Translations under genes and position numbers: made by a program
Origin: Fremontodendron californicum
Lineage: Eukaryota; Streptophyta; Magnoliopsida; Malvales; Malvaceae
Reading direction: 5' to 3'
Length of the DNA stretch: 64,000 nucleotides
Assembly (NCBI GenBank): GCA_030761205.1
Contig: JAULJL010000001.1
Span: 34,543,145 to 34,607,144 of the forward strand
The notes under the pieces: model-generated
What the model saw: only the letters and a program-made list of their open reading frames with translations
Told to the model about the DNA's origin: nothing
The model's database searches: none
Shown here: positions 12,651-22,734 of the stretch, piece after piece
Layout of the letters: each line of letters begins with the position of its first letter
Numbering within the stretch: position 1 is the stretch's first letter

Positions 12651-13690
12651 ATTTTAAAAAGTTAAAATTATTAATACAATAAAACAAATACATTCATCAA
12701 TTTTTTAATTTCAATTATGAAATTTAAAAACTTCAACAACGTAAATTTATTTTCTCAATTGCAACCTTTAATCACAATCTTAAATCCGTTAAATCCGTGA
12801 GATTGAAATTCTAAGGATGATGACTCAGAAGTTTGATATCACAAATTGTGGTTCATGAACATCATATATTATGCTATTATTTCCCCTTTCAACTGTTAAA
12901 CCATGTTTGGATGGGGAATAATTACTTCTTTTCTTCTTATATTTTGATGCATAGTAATTCAAATATTTGATTCACAGGATAATTATGTTGTGGAATAACC
13001 ATTAAAAGTTTATTCCCTTTAACCAAAAAGTCATTCATTGGGAGATCGAAATAAACTATTCTTGATAATAAGGAATACAAATAATATTTATAGAACCGTC
13101 ATATTTTTTTTTTACATATTCATTCTTGTCCATTTTTATTATTTTTTAAATATATTATTAAAATATTTTTTAAACATTATTAAAATTTAAATGTATTATT
13201 CAAATATATATTTTTAAATACTAAAATATATTGCTTTTAAAATATATTAAAATAATTATTTAATTTTACAAGTAAATATATATTATTAAAATATTCTTTT
13301 TAAATTTATCATTAAATATATTTGTAAATATTATTAAGGTACTATTTAAATATAAAATGTTATAATAAGACTTTAAAAATATTATTAATTATAACTCCAT
13401 TAAAAATACAACTTTAAATATATTTTAATTATTAAAATATATTATTTTAATATATAATAAAATAAAGGAAAGAAAAGAAAAGAAAATATCTTTAATTTCT
13501 TTTAAAAAAAATTCATGTCGGAATATGTATTAATCTGAATATGTATTCTTATAATCATATTCAAATATGTATTAATCCGAATGTATTGAATACGAATATT
13601 TCAAAAAAATACAAATATTTCAAAAATAAAAAAAATAAAAAATAGAAGCAACATAGGTAAATATCTAACTCTTGCGATATGGTCAAACTA
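12651..13690. other. AT-rich spacer between blocks A and B
   Basis: No gene is seen. Between about 12898 and 13085 the words tgtttggatggggaataatta and ggaataaccattaaaagtttattccc resemble plant DNA-transposon ends, but a matching partner was not located. Bases 13090-13650 are nearly pure A/T with short repeated words such as attattaaaatat. Confidence 0.4.
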
Positions 13691-13790
13691 AAATTGAAGC
13701 AGTATATTTACAGTCCTACAACCAGGAATTTCATCAACACAGCAAAACACTGGAACTTAAAAGACAGCATATGGTGAAAGAACCTGCAAT

Positions 13791-14101
13791 GCCCTCAGAA
13801 TCAAGAGGTCAAAACTCGATAGTTGTAACAATTCATCAATGGTGATGCTATGGAATTTAATTGAAAACCTTTCCACATCCACTACTACCAGTGGGGCATC
13901 AATAGTCATAAGACCAATGCAATAATAATAATAATAATGATAATAACAACGACTGCAACTGCAACAAGAAGGAAGATAGGAGAAGAGAAGAAGAAGAAGA
14001 AGAAGAAGAGCCAAAACTAATGATGACAAGCAGTAGAAAGGATGGAGGCCAACAACAATGCCATAGCAACCTCTAAGCACATAAAGCATCCATCATCGGG
14101 C
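13791..14101 (-). ncRNA. Cassette copy d, possible box C/D-like RNA
   Basis: The minus strand starts GCCCGATGATGGATGC and ends with TTCTGAGGGC, keeping the pairable GCCC/GGGC ends and the CTGA. The interior carries (TTA/TTC)n-type microsatellites (13920-14010). The region near the 3' end differs from the other copies (no AGCTATGAGAT), so this is the most diverged full-length member. Confidence 0.25.
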
Positions 14102-14403
14102 AGAGCAGGTGGATTAGCAAATAATATATCAAAGACTGCTCGTGGCAAGTGAGACCAAACTTAAACAAGTAAAATATATCTCTAAGACTGCCTGAAAAAT
14201 TATGCTCATCATAGAAGAAAACAAAAGTGAAAATACATACATACAAATTTCAATGAACTTACATATAGTTATAGTTTGGCACTGTATGTGGCATTTATTA
14301 ATGCCAGAAGTCAAAACCTAAACACCATACATTGTGCACTTTGGTCTAAAGTCAGCCTCTTTTGGTTGGCTGACAACATCTGACTTTGAAAACTCTAAAA
14401 CGA

Positions 14404-14501
14404 GCCCTCAGATGACAGATCTCATAGCTATGCCAAGATCATGTAGAGTTCGCTGTGAAGTGTGAAGGCATTCATCAAGAGCTTTTCACATACCACCAAA
14501 G

Positions 14502-14534
<33 letters not shown>

Positions 14535-14645
14535 AACACATTTGTACATGGGGCGAGAGAGAATGAAGCATGTGGTGTGCAAAAGGTATAGATGTATTGA
14601 AAACCAAAACCATTTGATAAAAAATGAGTTTTCCATCTAATGGGC
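14404..14645 (-). ncRNA. Cassette copy c, possible box C/D-like RNA
   Basis: The minus strand starts GCCCATTAGATGGAAAACTCATT and ends CATAGCTATGAGATCTGTCATCTGAGGGC, where the AGATCTGA-like end is duplicated in tandem (ATCTGTCATCTGA). It contains TATATATATA and (GT)n runs (14503-14534). It shares CATGATCTTG with the decayed copy at 9633-9720, and the flanking sequence on the + strand left side (14330-14400) matches that of 9540-9630. Confidence 0.3.
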
Positions 14646-15671
14646 AAAAGACAGTAGGATCTCAATGAAACCCAGGACACAAATGTATAAAACCCTACAT
14701 AACATCAAAGAAAAAAATATATAGCGAAAGAAAAATGCACATTGGTTAGAAAGGCTCTAATCAAGCTTCAAATACCAATTCTAAAAGGCCTATAACAGCA
14801 ACTTAAAGATGTAATTCAAAGAAAACAAAATACCCTCAGATTTCATCAGTATCATAATTCAATCATACTGAAGCTCATGATTTTCATAAACACCAGTCTA
14901 CATCTGCAGAGATAAAAGGAAACGACAATAACAAATAAAATAACCACCCTAGATAACAACTTCTCATCATTGGACACATGTCAAAGCCTTTGAAATTCAT
15001 TAAGCATATACTTAACAGATGGTATCAGAAGCAATGAAAGATTGACTAGCTAGGTTCAATAGAACCAAAGTGAATCACTAAGGATTAGCATATAACATAC
15101 TTTCAAGTATTAGCAGATAACAAACATGGAAAGTACTAGTTGAGGTTAAACAAGAAAAGGTTGACAAGAATTTCTCAGATAACTAAATGTTTAATGCTTT
15201 CAAAGCTATAATTGATGAAATAGACATATGAAGTGCACCACAAAGGACATGATCAAAGTTTAATTAGACTGTCTCCAAGCAAATAAATTAAGCATTTAAA
15301 AAAGGCAAAGTTGTATCTCAGTTTAGCACAATTGTAAGAGATGCTTTAATAATTTCATATAGCAACAAAATACTATGCATTGTGAATATGGTACCAGTAA
15401 GACATATTCGGAGAGATTTACAAAATTCATAGAGCTAAAAACTCATACAAACCATCCCAATGCGAAACCATATTACTAATCAGTAGCATCACATTTCATA
15501 CTGTAGTCTCTAAAGAACAAAATCAACAGCCCAAAGATTCCCATGGCAGACAACCGCAAATTACTTAACTATGCACTCAGTGAAGGGTGGAACGAGTATG
15601 ATCAAGATGCAAATCATATGCAAGAAAATAAAAATGGCATGATAAAGTCTGAGATTCAAAGGATCAACAAA

Positions 15672-15934
15672 GCCCTCAGATCTCATAGCTATATTTGGTC
15701 ATTCGCAGTATTAACAAACTGATTATCATGAAGAGAATTTACAAATCATCAGCCGTGTCAATAAGAAGATAGATAGAATTATAGATAGAAAGGATATAGA
15801 GAGAGAGAGAGAGAAAGAGAGCAATAAATGGAAGTTGATGATGATGATCATGGTGACAACGGATGATGATAGTAAACGCTCAAAATGAAAATCAGAAAAA
15901 CTGCTCCCGTTCAATGAGTTTTCCATCATTGGGC
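15672..15934 (-). ncRNA. Cassette copy b, possible box C/D-like RNA
   Basis: This is the best preserved copy. The minus strand starts GCCCAATGATGGAAAACTCATTGAACGG and ends ATAGCTATGAGATCTGAGGGC. A second TGATGA (in GGCTGATGATTTG) lies 76 nt upstream of the terminal CTGA, a spacing usual for a box C/D small nucleolar RNA. The middle has TCTCTCTCTC runs (15796-15820). Neither the outer ATGATGG nor the inner TGATGA has a long closing stem, so the RNA class is unproven. Confidence 0.35.
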
Positions 15935-16413
15935 AAAAACCATATACAAAGCCAAAAAAATAAGCATGCTATAGTATGTCCAACGTAAAATCAAACAAAA
16001 ATGGGGTTTCCTCATCAGTACACAATGGAAGTAATTGCAATAATAGGAACTCAATGTTAGCACGCCAAAAGAATCGAATCAAACAGAAAAAATAATGTAT
16101 ATTGCTAACCCTCAATATTCTCCCATTAATAAATTTGAAATTTTGCGACTGCAACTTGTTTAAGAACATATATTTAACCACAAAATTAGTATTAAACGTA
16201 ATCTCCCTAAAAAAGAAAGCTAGGGTGAGTCAGATAAAGCTTTCTAGGCTGCATGTGCATCAAGATTACAGTTTTTTTTCAACCAAAAAAATACTGCTCA
16301 GAGCCCAGTGCATGCATCATCATTCTCCCTAAAACCACTATTAAGTAAAAAAATAATATTTTGAGTCATACAAAAATGGGTATTTTGTAAAAAGTTATAA
16401 AAAGAAATTAGAA

Positions 16414-16674
16414 GCCCTCAGATCTCATAGCTTTTAAACAAATCATCCGCGGTTTTTTTGTGCTAATGGCAGTTCCTCCAAAGCCTTCACACACCACCAC
16501 TCATATAAATTTGTATATGTATTTATGTATATATGTATGTATGAAGTGGAAGGAGGGGTTGTGATGGTGACAGTGGTGGAAGTGGTGGCGGCTGCGGTGG
16601 TGAGTAAAGACTCCAGGAAAAAAAACAAAAACCATAGCAACCGCTCAATGGTCTTAGTTTCTACATCATCAGGC
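16414..16674 (-). ncRNA. Cassette copy a, first after the promoter
   Basis: The minus strand starts GCCTGATGATGTAGAAACT and ends AAAAGCTATGAGATCTGAGGGC. It lies about 125 bp downstream of the TATA/telo-box region, which makes it the promoter-proximal member. It contains a CCACC-rich microsatellite-like middle. An open frame of 77 codons starts at 16676 but is not conserved in other copies and has low-complexity content. Confidence 0.3.
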
Positions 16675-16798
16675 ACATGAGTTACTCAAAAACACTTCAA
16701 AAATGAAAATAAAATAATCCAAAAATTAAACCATAAAAGAGACTAACAAGAGATTTGATAGAGAGAGAGGCAGAGTCAGAAAAGGGATGGTGGAGATG

Positions 16799-16893
16799 TT
16801 AGGGTTTATAAGGAAGACAAGGGTTGAATTACTGGATTGCCATTGGTTTGAGAGTGAAATATCTGGTTGTACCTTAAATTTGGGGTTGGGCTT
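16799..16893 (-). promoter_or_regulatory. Telo-box, TATA and Site II promoter for the array
   Basis: On the minus strand TTATAAACCCTAA (16799-16811) combines a TATA-like word with a telo-box (AAACCCTAA), and TGGGCT (+ strand 16887-16892), a Site II element, lies about 80 bp upstream. Downstream is a CT-rich leader (CTCTCTCTCTATC near 16759-16770). Telo-box plus Site II is a known combination in plant promoters of ribosomal-protein and small nucleolar RNA genes. It faces into block B. Confidence 0.45.
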
Positions 16894-17187
16894 CAGTCGT
16901 AAGGTGTTTACGGGCCGGATTACCTGTGAGGCCTGTGTAAGGCCTTAACGTTATTTTTTAGATTAGCTCAGCCTAATGATATTTTTTTGCCACCAATGGC
17001 ATTATTTAATATAATTTTAATCATAAAATATTTTTAAAATTATTAATAGATTTTTTTTTAATAATAAACATGAACTAAATAAAATCTAAATTTAGATTTT
17101 AAAAATATCATCTGAACTCAGTCCATAAACACGTTTGGTTTACTCATTTTAGGTTGACCCAGCAATATTTCAAGTTTGAGCTTTGTA

Positions 17188-17917
17188 TAGGGTTTTTTTT
17201 ATCAGGTGAGGAAACGTTACAAATTAGTCAAATGAGATGATGTAGGGAGATGGTGGAAAGAAAAATTAAAGCAGACCTTAAACAACAAATGCGGTGGCAG
17301 GTGGCTGTGATGAAGGTTGTAAGTGATTGAGGATTGTGGAGGTTATGGTGGCTGTAGAAATTGCAAAGAATTCTTAACGGTTGAAAATTTGTCAGACTAT
17401 CAAAAGATCCCAAATAAAACATTTGGACCTATATTTATAGACTCTTCAAGGAAGTTACCAAGATGAGTTACAAAAAGAGTGAAAAATTATTAGAATACCA
17501 CTCGCGTGTAAGTAACACCAATCATGAGTAGTGGGAGAGAGAGGGAGGTTACCAAAGGTCGTGGATAAAATGAAAGTTATATGGAGGTTACATCCCTAGT
17601 AATGTTTTGGTCACAGGTAGTGAAGAAAGGTTACGTGACAACACGCTTAAGAGTGAGCCTATAAATAGAGGTCCAAATACTTCATTTGAGATTTTTTGAC
17701 AGTCTGACAAATTTTCAGCCGTTAAGAATTCTCTGCAATTTCTACAGCCATCATAACCTCCACCATCCTCAGCCATTTACAACCTTCATCACAGTCACCT
17801 GCCACCACACTTTTTTTTTTCAGGGTCTGCTCCAATATTTCTCTCCATCATCTCCCTACGTCATCTCGTTTTACTGATTTGTAACGTTTGCTCACCCGAT
17901 CAAAAGAACCCTCTACA
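17188..17917. mobile_element. Foldback (long inverted repeat) element, MULE-like
   Basis: Two arms of about 250 bp, 17188-17445 and about 17652-17917, are inverted copies at roughly 80-85% identity by eye, around a spacer of about 200 bp. The outer ends read TAGGGTTTTTTTTATCAGGTGAG and, reversed, TGTAGAGGGTTCTTTTGATCGGGTGAG. Flanking 9-mers agctttgta (17179-17187) and agctttgca (17918-17926) look like a 9-bp target duplication, which would fit a Mutator-like element. Each arm carries a TATA box near its inner end (minus-strand CTATAAATAT at 17431-17440; plus-strand CTATAAATAG at 17659-17668) directed outward through the arm. Confidence 0.65.
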
Positions 17918-17929
17918 AGCTTTGCATAG

Positions 17930-18990
17930 ATTAATCAAGGCATCGAGCCAAAATAATATTATGATAAATTATTTAGAAAATTAATATATAGTAAGTTTTT
18001 AATTATATTTTTAATATCAAAAGTCAGAATATATAGTGAAATTGGAATTAAATCTTATTATATATAGGCCCAAAATAGATGGGTGTTGAGCTTGCTCATT
18101 CTCGGACCATGCACATCTCTACTTGTATGAATCTATGATCCAACTTTGCATTGAAAATTCTGCAGGCAGCAAGTAGAAACGATTCAAATAAATGAAGAAT
18201 AAGAAGTGGGCTGAAAATAAAATGAGTAAACTGGCTCTGATTGAGTCAAGTTATCCAAACTTGACTTTACTTTATTTAGGATCCATTTGAATTTGGATAC
18301 TTAGTCAGAGATACTCACCACACGGGTTTAGACATAAAAAAATACTTTAATACAATGGGATAATTTTCATTGAAAGTTTAAATAAATCCTTAATTATCAC
18401 CAATTAAAATAATGAATTCGAACTATTTCAATTAGAATTTTAGTACAAGTTCAAAAAACACCAACAAAAAAAAAAAATTGTGAATATAATACATTAATAC
18501 CTAAAAAACAAAATAAAATCTCAATTAACTTTGTGAATTACTCGACTTGAGCATTAACATAGTGAAACTCCTACTAGTTTGAGTCAATAAAAAAAAATTG
18601 GAACTCGAAATATTCATTGAATCGAACCAAAATACACATAACTTATTCGCAGAATTACTTACAACCCATAAGGATTAAATAACAAATTTCTAACGTTCAT
18701 AGAATATTGATGATAAAAAAAATTCCATCCCTCAAATATAAGGACCAATTCGCAAAAGAAGGTTCAAAACAAGAACTAGTTTGAAGGGGACCATGGCAAA
18801 AAAAAAAAGTAACAGTAAGGGTCCAAAACAGCAGGCAGCACATAAAAACAAAATCCAAAATCTTGGTTGGTCCCCATCCCATCTCCCATCTCTGCCGAAA
18901 AGGTCAGCACAGACATCAGCTTCAGCTTTGTCATGGATACCAATATACCTTTGAGACTTCTCACTATGTATGGTTGAGTGTAATCACCAT
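17930..18990. other. Intergenic DNA, no gene seen
   Basis: Only short open frames occur. Words such as gatccatttgaatttgg (18282) and ttgagtcaataaaaaaaaattggaactcgaa (18580) recall MITE interiors found elsewhere in the window, but no element boundaries could be set. Confidence 0.4.
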
Positions 18991-19020
18991 TCAATCATAT
19001 TCAGCGAGGCTTATATATAC

Positions 19021-20222
19021 ATTTGTTTGGTTCAACTTTTCAGTTGAACGAGTCATTCCTCATTTGGGGACTATTACGCGAATGGTCTGAATAGCCATTC
19101 AGTGACCTCTCCACTGAATGGCTATTTAGTCCAACCCGTAATACTATTTTTTTCTTCAAAAATAACCTTCTTCTCAAAATTTCTTTGTAGTCGTCCCTTG
19201 TCTTCCTTCTTCAAGTTTGTCTCAAAGTATGTGTGTGTGTGTTTTTTTTTTTTACATATCCTGTTTTTTGGTTTTTTTTTTTTACTGATCTTTCATTGTT
19301 TTTTGATGGTTTAGAAGCTGATGATTGTGAAAAAAGTAATCTTGATCGAATGGAGGAGATGATTAGTGATTTGGTTATGTGGAGAGATTTTGCAAAATTA
19401 AGCCTGTGGGTTGGATTAGGATGTTTATGTTTTCTTGTCTTTATGCTTTACCAAAGGAGTTACTTTTAGGTAATGCGTCTTCTGCTTTTATATCTTTCTG
19501 GGTTTCGACCGCGGCGACGACCAGCGACGATGGGCGATGGGTGACGACGGTGGCCCGCTCACTGAAATCTGAAAATGTTTTGTGTTCTGTTGAAGAAGAT
19601 GAAGGGAGAGAGAGAGTGGTAGAGAGAGAGAGTGAGGTAGAAAGAGAGTGTGAGGGAGAAATGAGAGGAGAGAGAAAAAAATATTTATAGGTAGAAAAAA
19701 TTTAATAAATAATTTACAAAATAATTATTTTATATTATATTTTTAAATATAATTTTAATATATTATTAAATATAAATATTTAATTATTATATTATTATTT
19801 ATAATATTTTTAAATATAGTATATTAAATTTTTATTTAAAAATATATATTAAATTATAACATAATTAAATATTTTTAAAAATAATATATAAAATTATTAT
19901 TTTATATTTTTATATTTATTATTAATAATTTTATAATTTCTATTTCTATTTTAATATATTTAACATAATTTTAAGAAATTAAGAAATAAATTTTAGTTTT
20001 TATTAAATAAAAATATTATTATTTATGGTAAGGATAAAATTGTCTTTTTGTGTTTATTCTTTACCTATTCTTTAACATCATTTTAAGCAACCAAACAAAA
20101 TAATAGTATTCATCTTTTATTCCATTCAACGAACCAAATTATGTGATGCCTATTCCCCCTCTATTCCATTCCCTCTTTATTCCATTCATTCTCTATTCCA
20201 TTACAACGAACCAAATGTGCTC
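19021..20222. mobile_element. DNA transposon-like element carrying a gene fragment
   Basis: The left end has tttgtttggttcaacttttcagttgaacgag followed by gaatggtctgaatagccattcagtgacc. The right end read in reverse is gcacatttggttcgttgtaatggaatagagaatg, so both ends carry ATTTG(TT)TGGTTCNN as an imperfect inverted repeat. The right part contains repeated ctattccatt/ttattccatt words typical of a plant PIF/Harbinger-like repeat family. No transposase is present. Boundaries are approximate and no target duplication was proved. Confidence 0.45.
19315..19469 (+). pseudogene. Captured reticulon-like exon fragment
   Basis: The segment follows an intron-like stretch ending tttgatggtttag and is followed by a GT donor (ttttag|gtaatg). 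It encodes EADDCEKSNLDRMEEMISDL, then VMWRDFAKLSLWVGLGCLCF, which resembles the start of the reticulon homology domain of plant reticulon-like B proteins (a DLVMW-D--KS-LW-G-G-LCFL pattern, a first membrane hairpin). After CLCFL the frame shifts by one base relative to a continuing hydrophobic stretch (MFSCLYALPKELLL). No start codon or other reticulon exon was found nearby, and the fragment lies inside a transposon-like element, so it is read as a transduplicated piece and not as a working gene. Confidence 0.5.
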
Positions 20223-20245
20223 CGGTGTTCACTTGCTTACTTAAT

Positions 20246-20393
20246 GGATTTTGTTAACAAATGTGCTAAAACATTTTTTAAAGGTATAATAATATTTTCA
20301 TTCAATGATAAACAAAGTTGTCGGTTACTGCATTTAATACAATGTTATTATTATAAATAACATATTAACTAATCTTACAAAGTTATTTTGTGA
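20246..20393. mobile_element. Diverged copy of the GTTTTGCTAACGA MITE family
   Basis: It begins ggattttgttaacaaatgtgctaaaacatttttt and contains ttcattcaatgataaacaaagttg and taatacaatgttattattataaataacatattaac, matching the element at 41483-41670 in the same order. It lies beside the right end of the preceding transposon. Confidence 0.5.
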
Positions 20394-20404
20394 CTGAACT
20401 TTTA

Positions 20405-21478
20405 CGATGCGTTTGGATGGAAAATTTTAAAATTTTGAAGAAATTTAAAATGAAAGCATTTAAAAATGCATCATTTCAAAATGGTAGAATATGTAATTGT
20501 TTTGTTTGGATAAATTTTTTTAGTACTGTTGGAATTTCATGAAATAAAAAAGTAATTATAAAATAAAAATAATGATATTAAAAATAAAAAATACATATAT
20601 GTATAAAAAAATATGCAATATGGGTATCATTAGATTTGTAAAAATATATAGATATTATTAATAATATAAAAATAAAAAATATATATCATAGTTAAATAAA
20701 ATGATAATTTACTTTTTTTAGTTTTGTATTTTATAGTGAGCCACCTTGGAATAAAGTGTGAGAGGATTTTGAGAAATTTTGAAAAACCACCTCTTTAGGT
20801 GAAATTTTAAAAGAGAATTTGAAGTGCTCAAATCCCTTCTTGAAATTCCTTATAAATTTTGAAATTCTCTCTTATTTTTACCCAAACAAGTAAATTTATT
20901 TTTAGAATTTTGAAAACCTTGATTGAATGAAATCTCTCCTTCAAAAAATTTTAAAATTTTGAAGAATTTTGAAATGTTAGTATTTTAAAATGTATCAATT
21001 CAAAATATTAGTATTTATAATTGTATTGTTTGGATAAATATTTTTTAGAAAGAAAATTTGAATATTGGAATTTGATGAGGTGAAAAAACAATATTAGAGA
21101 TAAAAAAAAAAATTGAGAAAAATATACAATATGGATGTCATTAGATTTGTAAAAATATATAGATATTACTAATACCATGAAAAATATTAAAAAAAATAAA
21201 TGAGTTTTCCTAGTTAGAATTGAAAAAAATAAAAGTTGCGTAAAAAAAAGAAAACATAATAAATGTTAATATCTTAGTAAAAAATCAAAGAATTTCACAA
21301 ATTTCACTTCTGAAATTTGAAAAGAGAATTTGAACCCTCTAAAAATCCTCTTTCAAATTCCAAGAATTTTGACAATTCTAATTTTTATTTTGCCAAACAA
21401 AATAATTTTATTTTAGAATTTTGAAAGTCTATCTACATATGAATTCCCTCATTGAAATCCCTCATCCAAACACATCTT
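20405..21478. repeat. Tandem dimer of a 535-bp transposon-like unit
   Basis: Unit 1 begins gcgtttggatggaaaattttaaaattttgaagaa and unit 2 begins near 20940 with ttcaaaaaattttaaaattttgaagaattttgaaatg. Both contain attgtttggataaat, atgtcattagatttgtaaaaatatatagatatta and end with ttttagaattttgaaa. The far right end, tgaaatccctcatccaaacacatc, is the inverse of the gatgcgtttggatgg left end. It looks like two head-to-tail copies of a MITE sharing a junction. Confidence 0.6.
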
Positions 21479-21636
21479 TAAGGTTCATTTGGATTTTTCA
21501 TAGAAGATACGCGATGGGGTACTATGGGGTACCATTTACTAGAGATCCTAATAAACTCTAAATCCAATTATAATAACTTGGAATTCAATCACACAAAAAA
21601 AAAAAAATACTAGAAATCCAAATGAACCCTAAATCC
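21479..21636. mobile_element. Short MITE with inverted ends
   Basis: The left end aggttcatttggatttttcatag is the inverse of the right end ctagaaatccaaatgaaccct. The interior is unremarkable. A related half-element beginning aggatccatttgaatttgg is seen near 18278. Confidence 0.55.
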
Positions 21637-22300
21637 AGTTATATTAACTTGGAAATTTTCAATCAATAACAAGGTTTCTCATTAGAGGTCCAGGCTATAT
21701 GTTACCACAGAAATTGGAAATTAATGTATTAATAATGATGATAATAATAATAATAATAATAAACTTTATGATTGGAATATTTATGCATAGTCATGGCCAA
21801 AGTCAAGCCAGATCCTAGTTTTTTTTTTTTGGCCAATGAAGCCAGACCCTAGTTTGACTCCTTCTAAGGCTGCATGTGCCTGCCTCTAGTTCAATTTGCA
21901 TAATCAACTGGTGGCCTTGTCTGGTGTCATTTAAAAAACACAAAAGATTTCAGATTGTAGATATTAAAATCTTCCTTTGATTGTTTGACAGAAAAAGAAG
22001 AAAAAAAAACCCATGGGGGAAGTACCTACTGCAATAATGCTTGATTAACTTTATCCAGTGAATTCCTAGATTACTTGGCTGAACTAGTCATGGATTCTCT
22101 TCTACTTGGAGTAACAGATTTAGATCTTCTCAGTTTGTTTCTTTTGAATAGCTTTGAGGATAAGGGCAACAAGGAGTGGAGTGTAGTTGATGAGAGTACC
22201 CTAAAAAAATACCTTAAAAGCAATTTTTAAAAATTACTCATTAACAAAATTCTAATTAAATAGACCTTAGATTTTTGTTGTCATTACAAAGTAGAGTGTA

Positions 22301-22728
22301 ATAGAGATGACAATTTAAAATACAGATTCGGATATTCGCGGATATCCGATCCGTTTTTTGCGAATTCGGATAAAAGTCAAATTCAGATATTATAATTACT
22401 ATCCGTAGCGGATTCGGAGCGGATGCGGATATGACCTCGGATATCTTTTATCCGAATCCGCATTACTTCTACGGATTTGGATATCCGGACCGCTTATTTG
22501 TAAAACACATAAATTTTGTTTGATTTTATATTTGTATTATTATTTTTATTTATTTATTGAATTCAGAACTTTAGAGGATTCGAATATCCGGCGGATAATG
22601 TTATTTAATTCGGATTCAGATAGTAATATGTGGATTAAATGCGGATAATTTGCGGATTCGAATTGAAAACAGTTTTACGAATTCGGATAGTGCAAAAAAT
22701 GCAGATATCCGATCCGCTGCCATCCCTT
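22301..22728. mobile_element. hAT-type MITE rich in GGATATCCG words
   Basis: The ends are tagagatgacaatttaaaatacagattcgg and, reversed, taagggatggcagcggatcggatatctgc, matching the common plant MITE pattern TAGGGATGNCA. The interior repeats gcggatatccgatccg, cggatatctttatccg and similar palindromic words. The target duplication is unclear. Confidence 0.5.
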
Positions 22729-22734
22729 AGAGGA

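Larger units (their letters stand above)
13700..16810 (-). repeat. Amplified block B of the cassette array
   Basis: This is the counterpart of block A, with cassettes at 13791-14101, 14404-14645, 15672-15934 and 16414-16674. Parallel order of shared landmarks with 9050-12650 indicates duplication of a multi-cassette unit, in addition to duplication of single cassettes. A plausible promoter (16799-16893) faces into the block on the minus strand. Divergence between copies is considerable, so the amplification is not recent. Confidence 0.7.

Noticed and set aside
13757..14089. 110-codon leucine-rich frame on the minus strand
   Set aside because: The leucine run comes from a GAA/AAG microsatellite, and the frame is not kept in the paralogous cassettes.
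9050..16810. CRISPR-like array, suggested by repeated units with variable spacers
   Set aside because: Units are 240-310 bp with diverged ends in plant nuclear DNA; repeats are neither short nor identical and no cas genes exist.
17228..17877. Two similar open frames of 63-64 codons on opposite strands
   Set aside because: They are the two arms of one inverted repeat; similarity is due to the DNA structure and no protein family is evident.
18990..19140. Perfect local hairpin gaatggtctgaatagccattcagtgacc...gaatggctatttagtcc as a microRNA gene
   Set aside because: The words belong to the terminal region of a repeated transposon-like element, so a hairpin is expected without being a microRNA.
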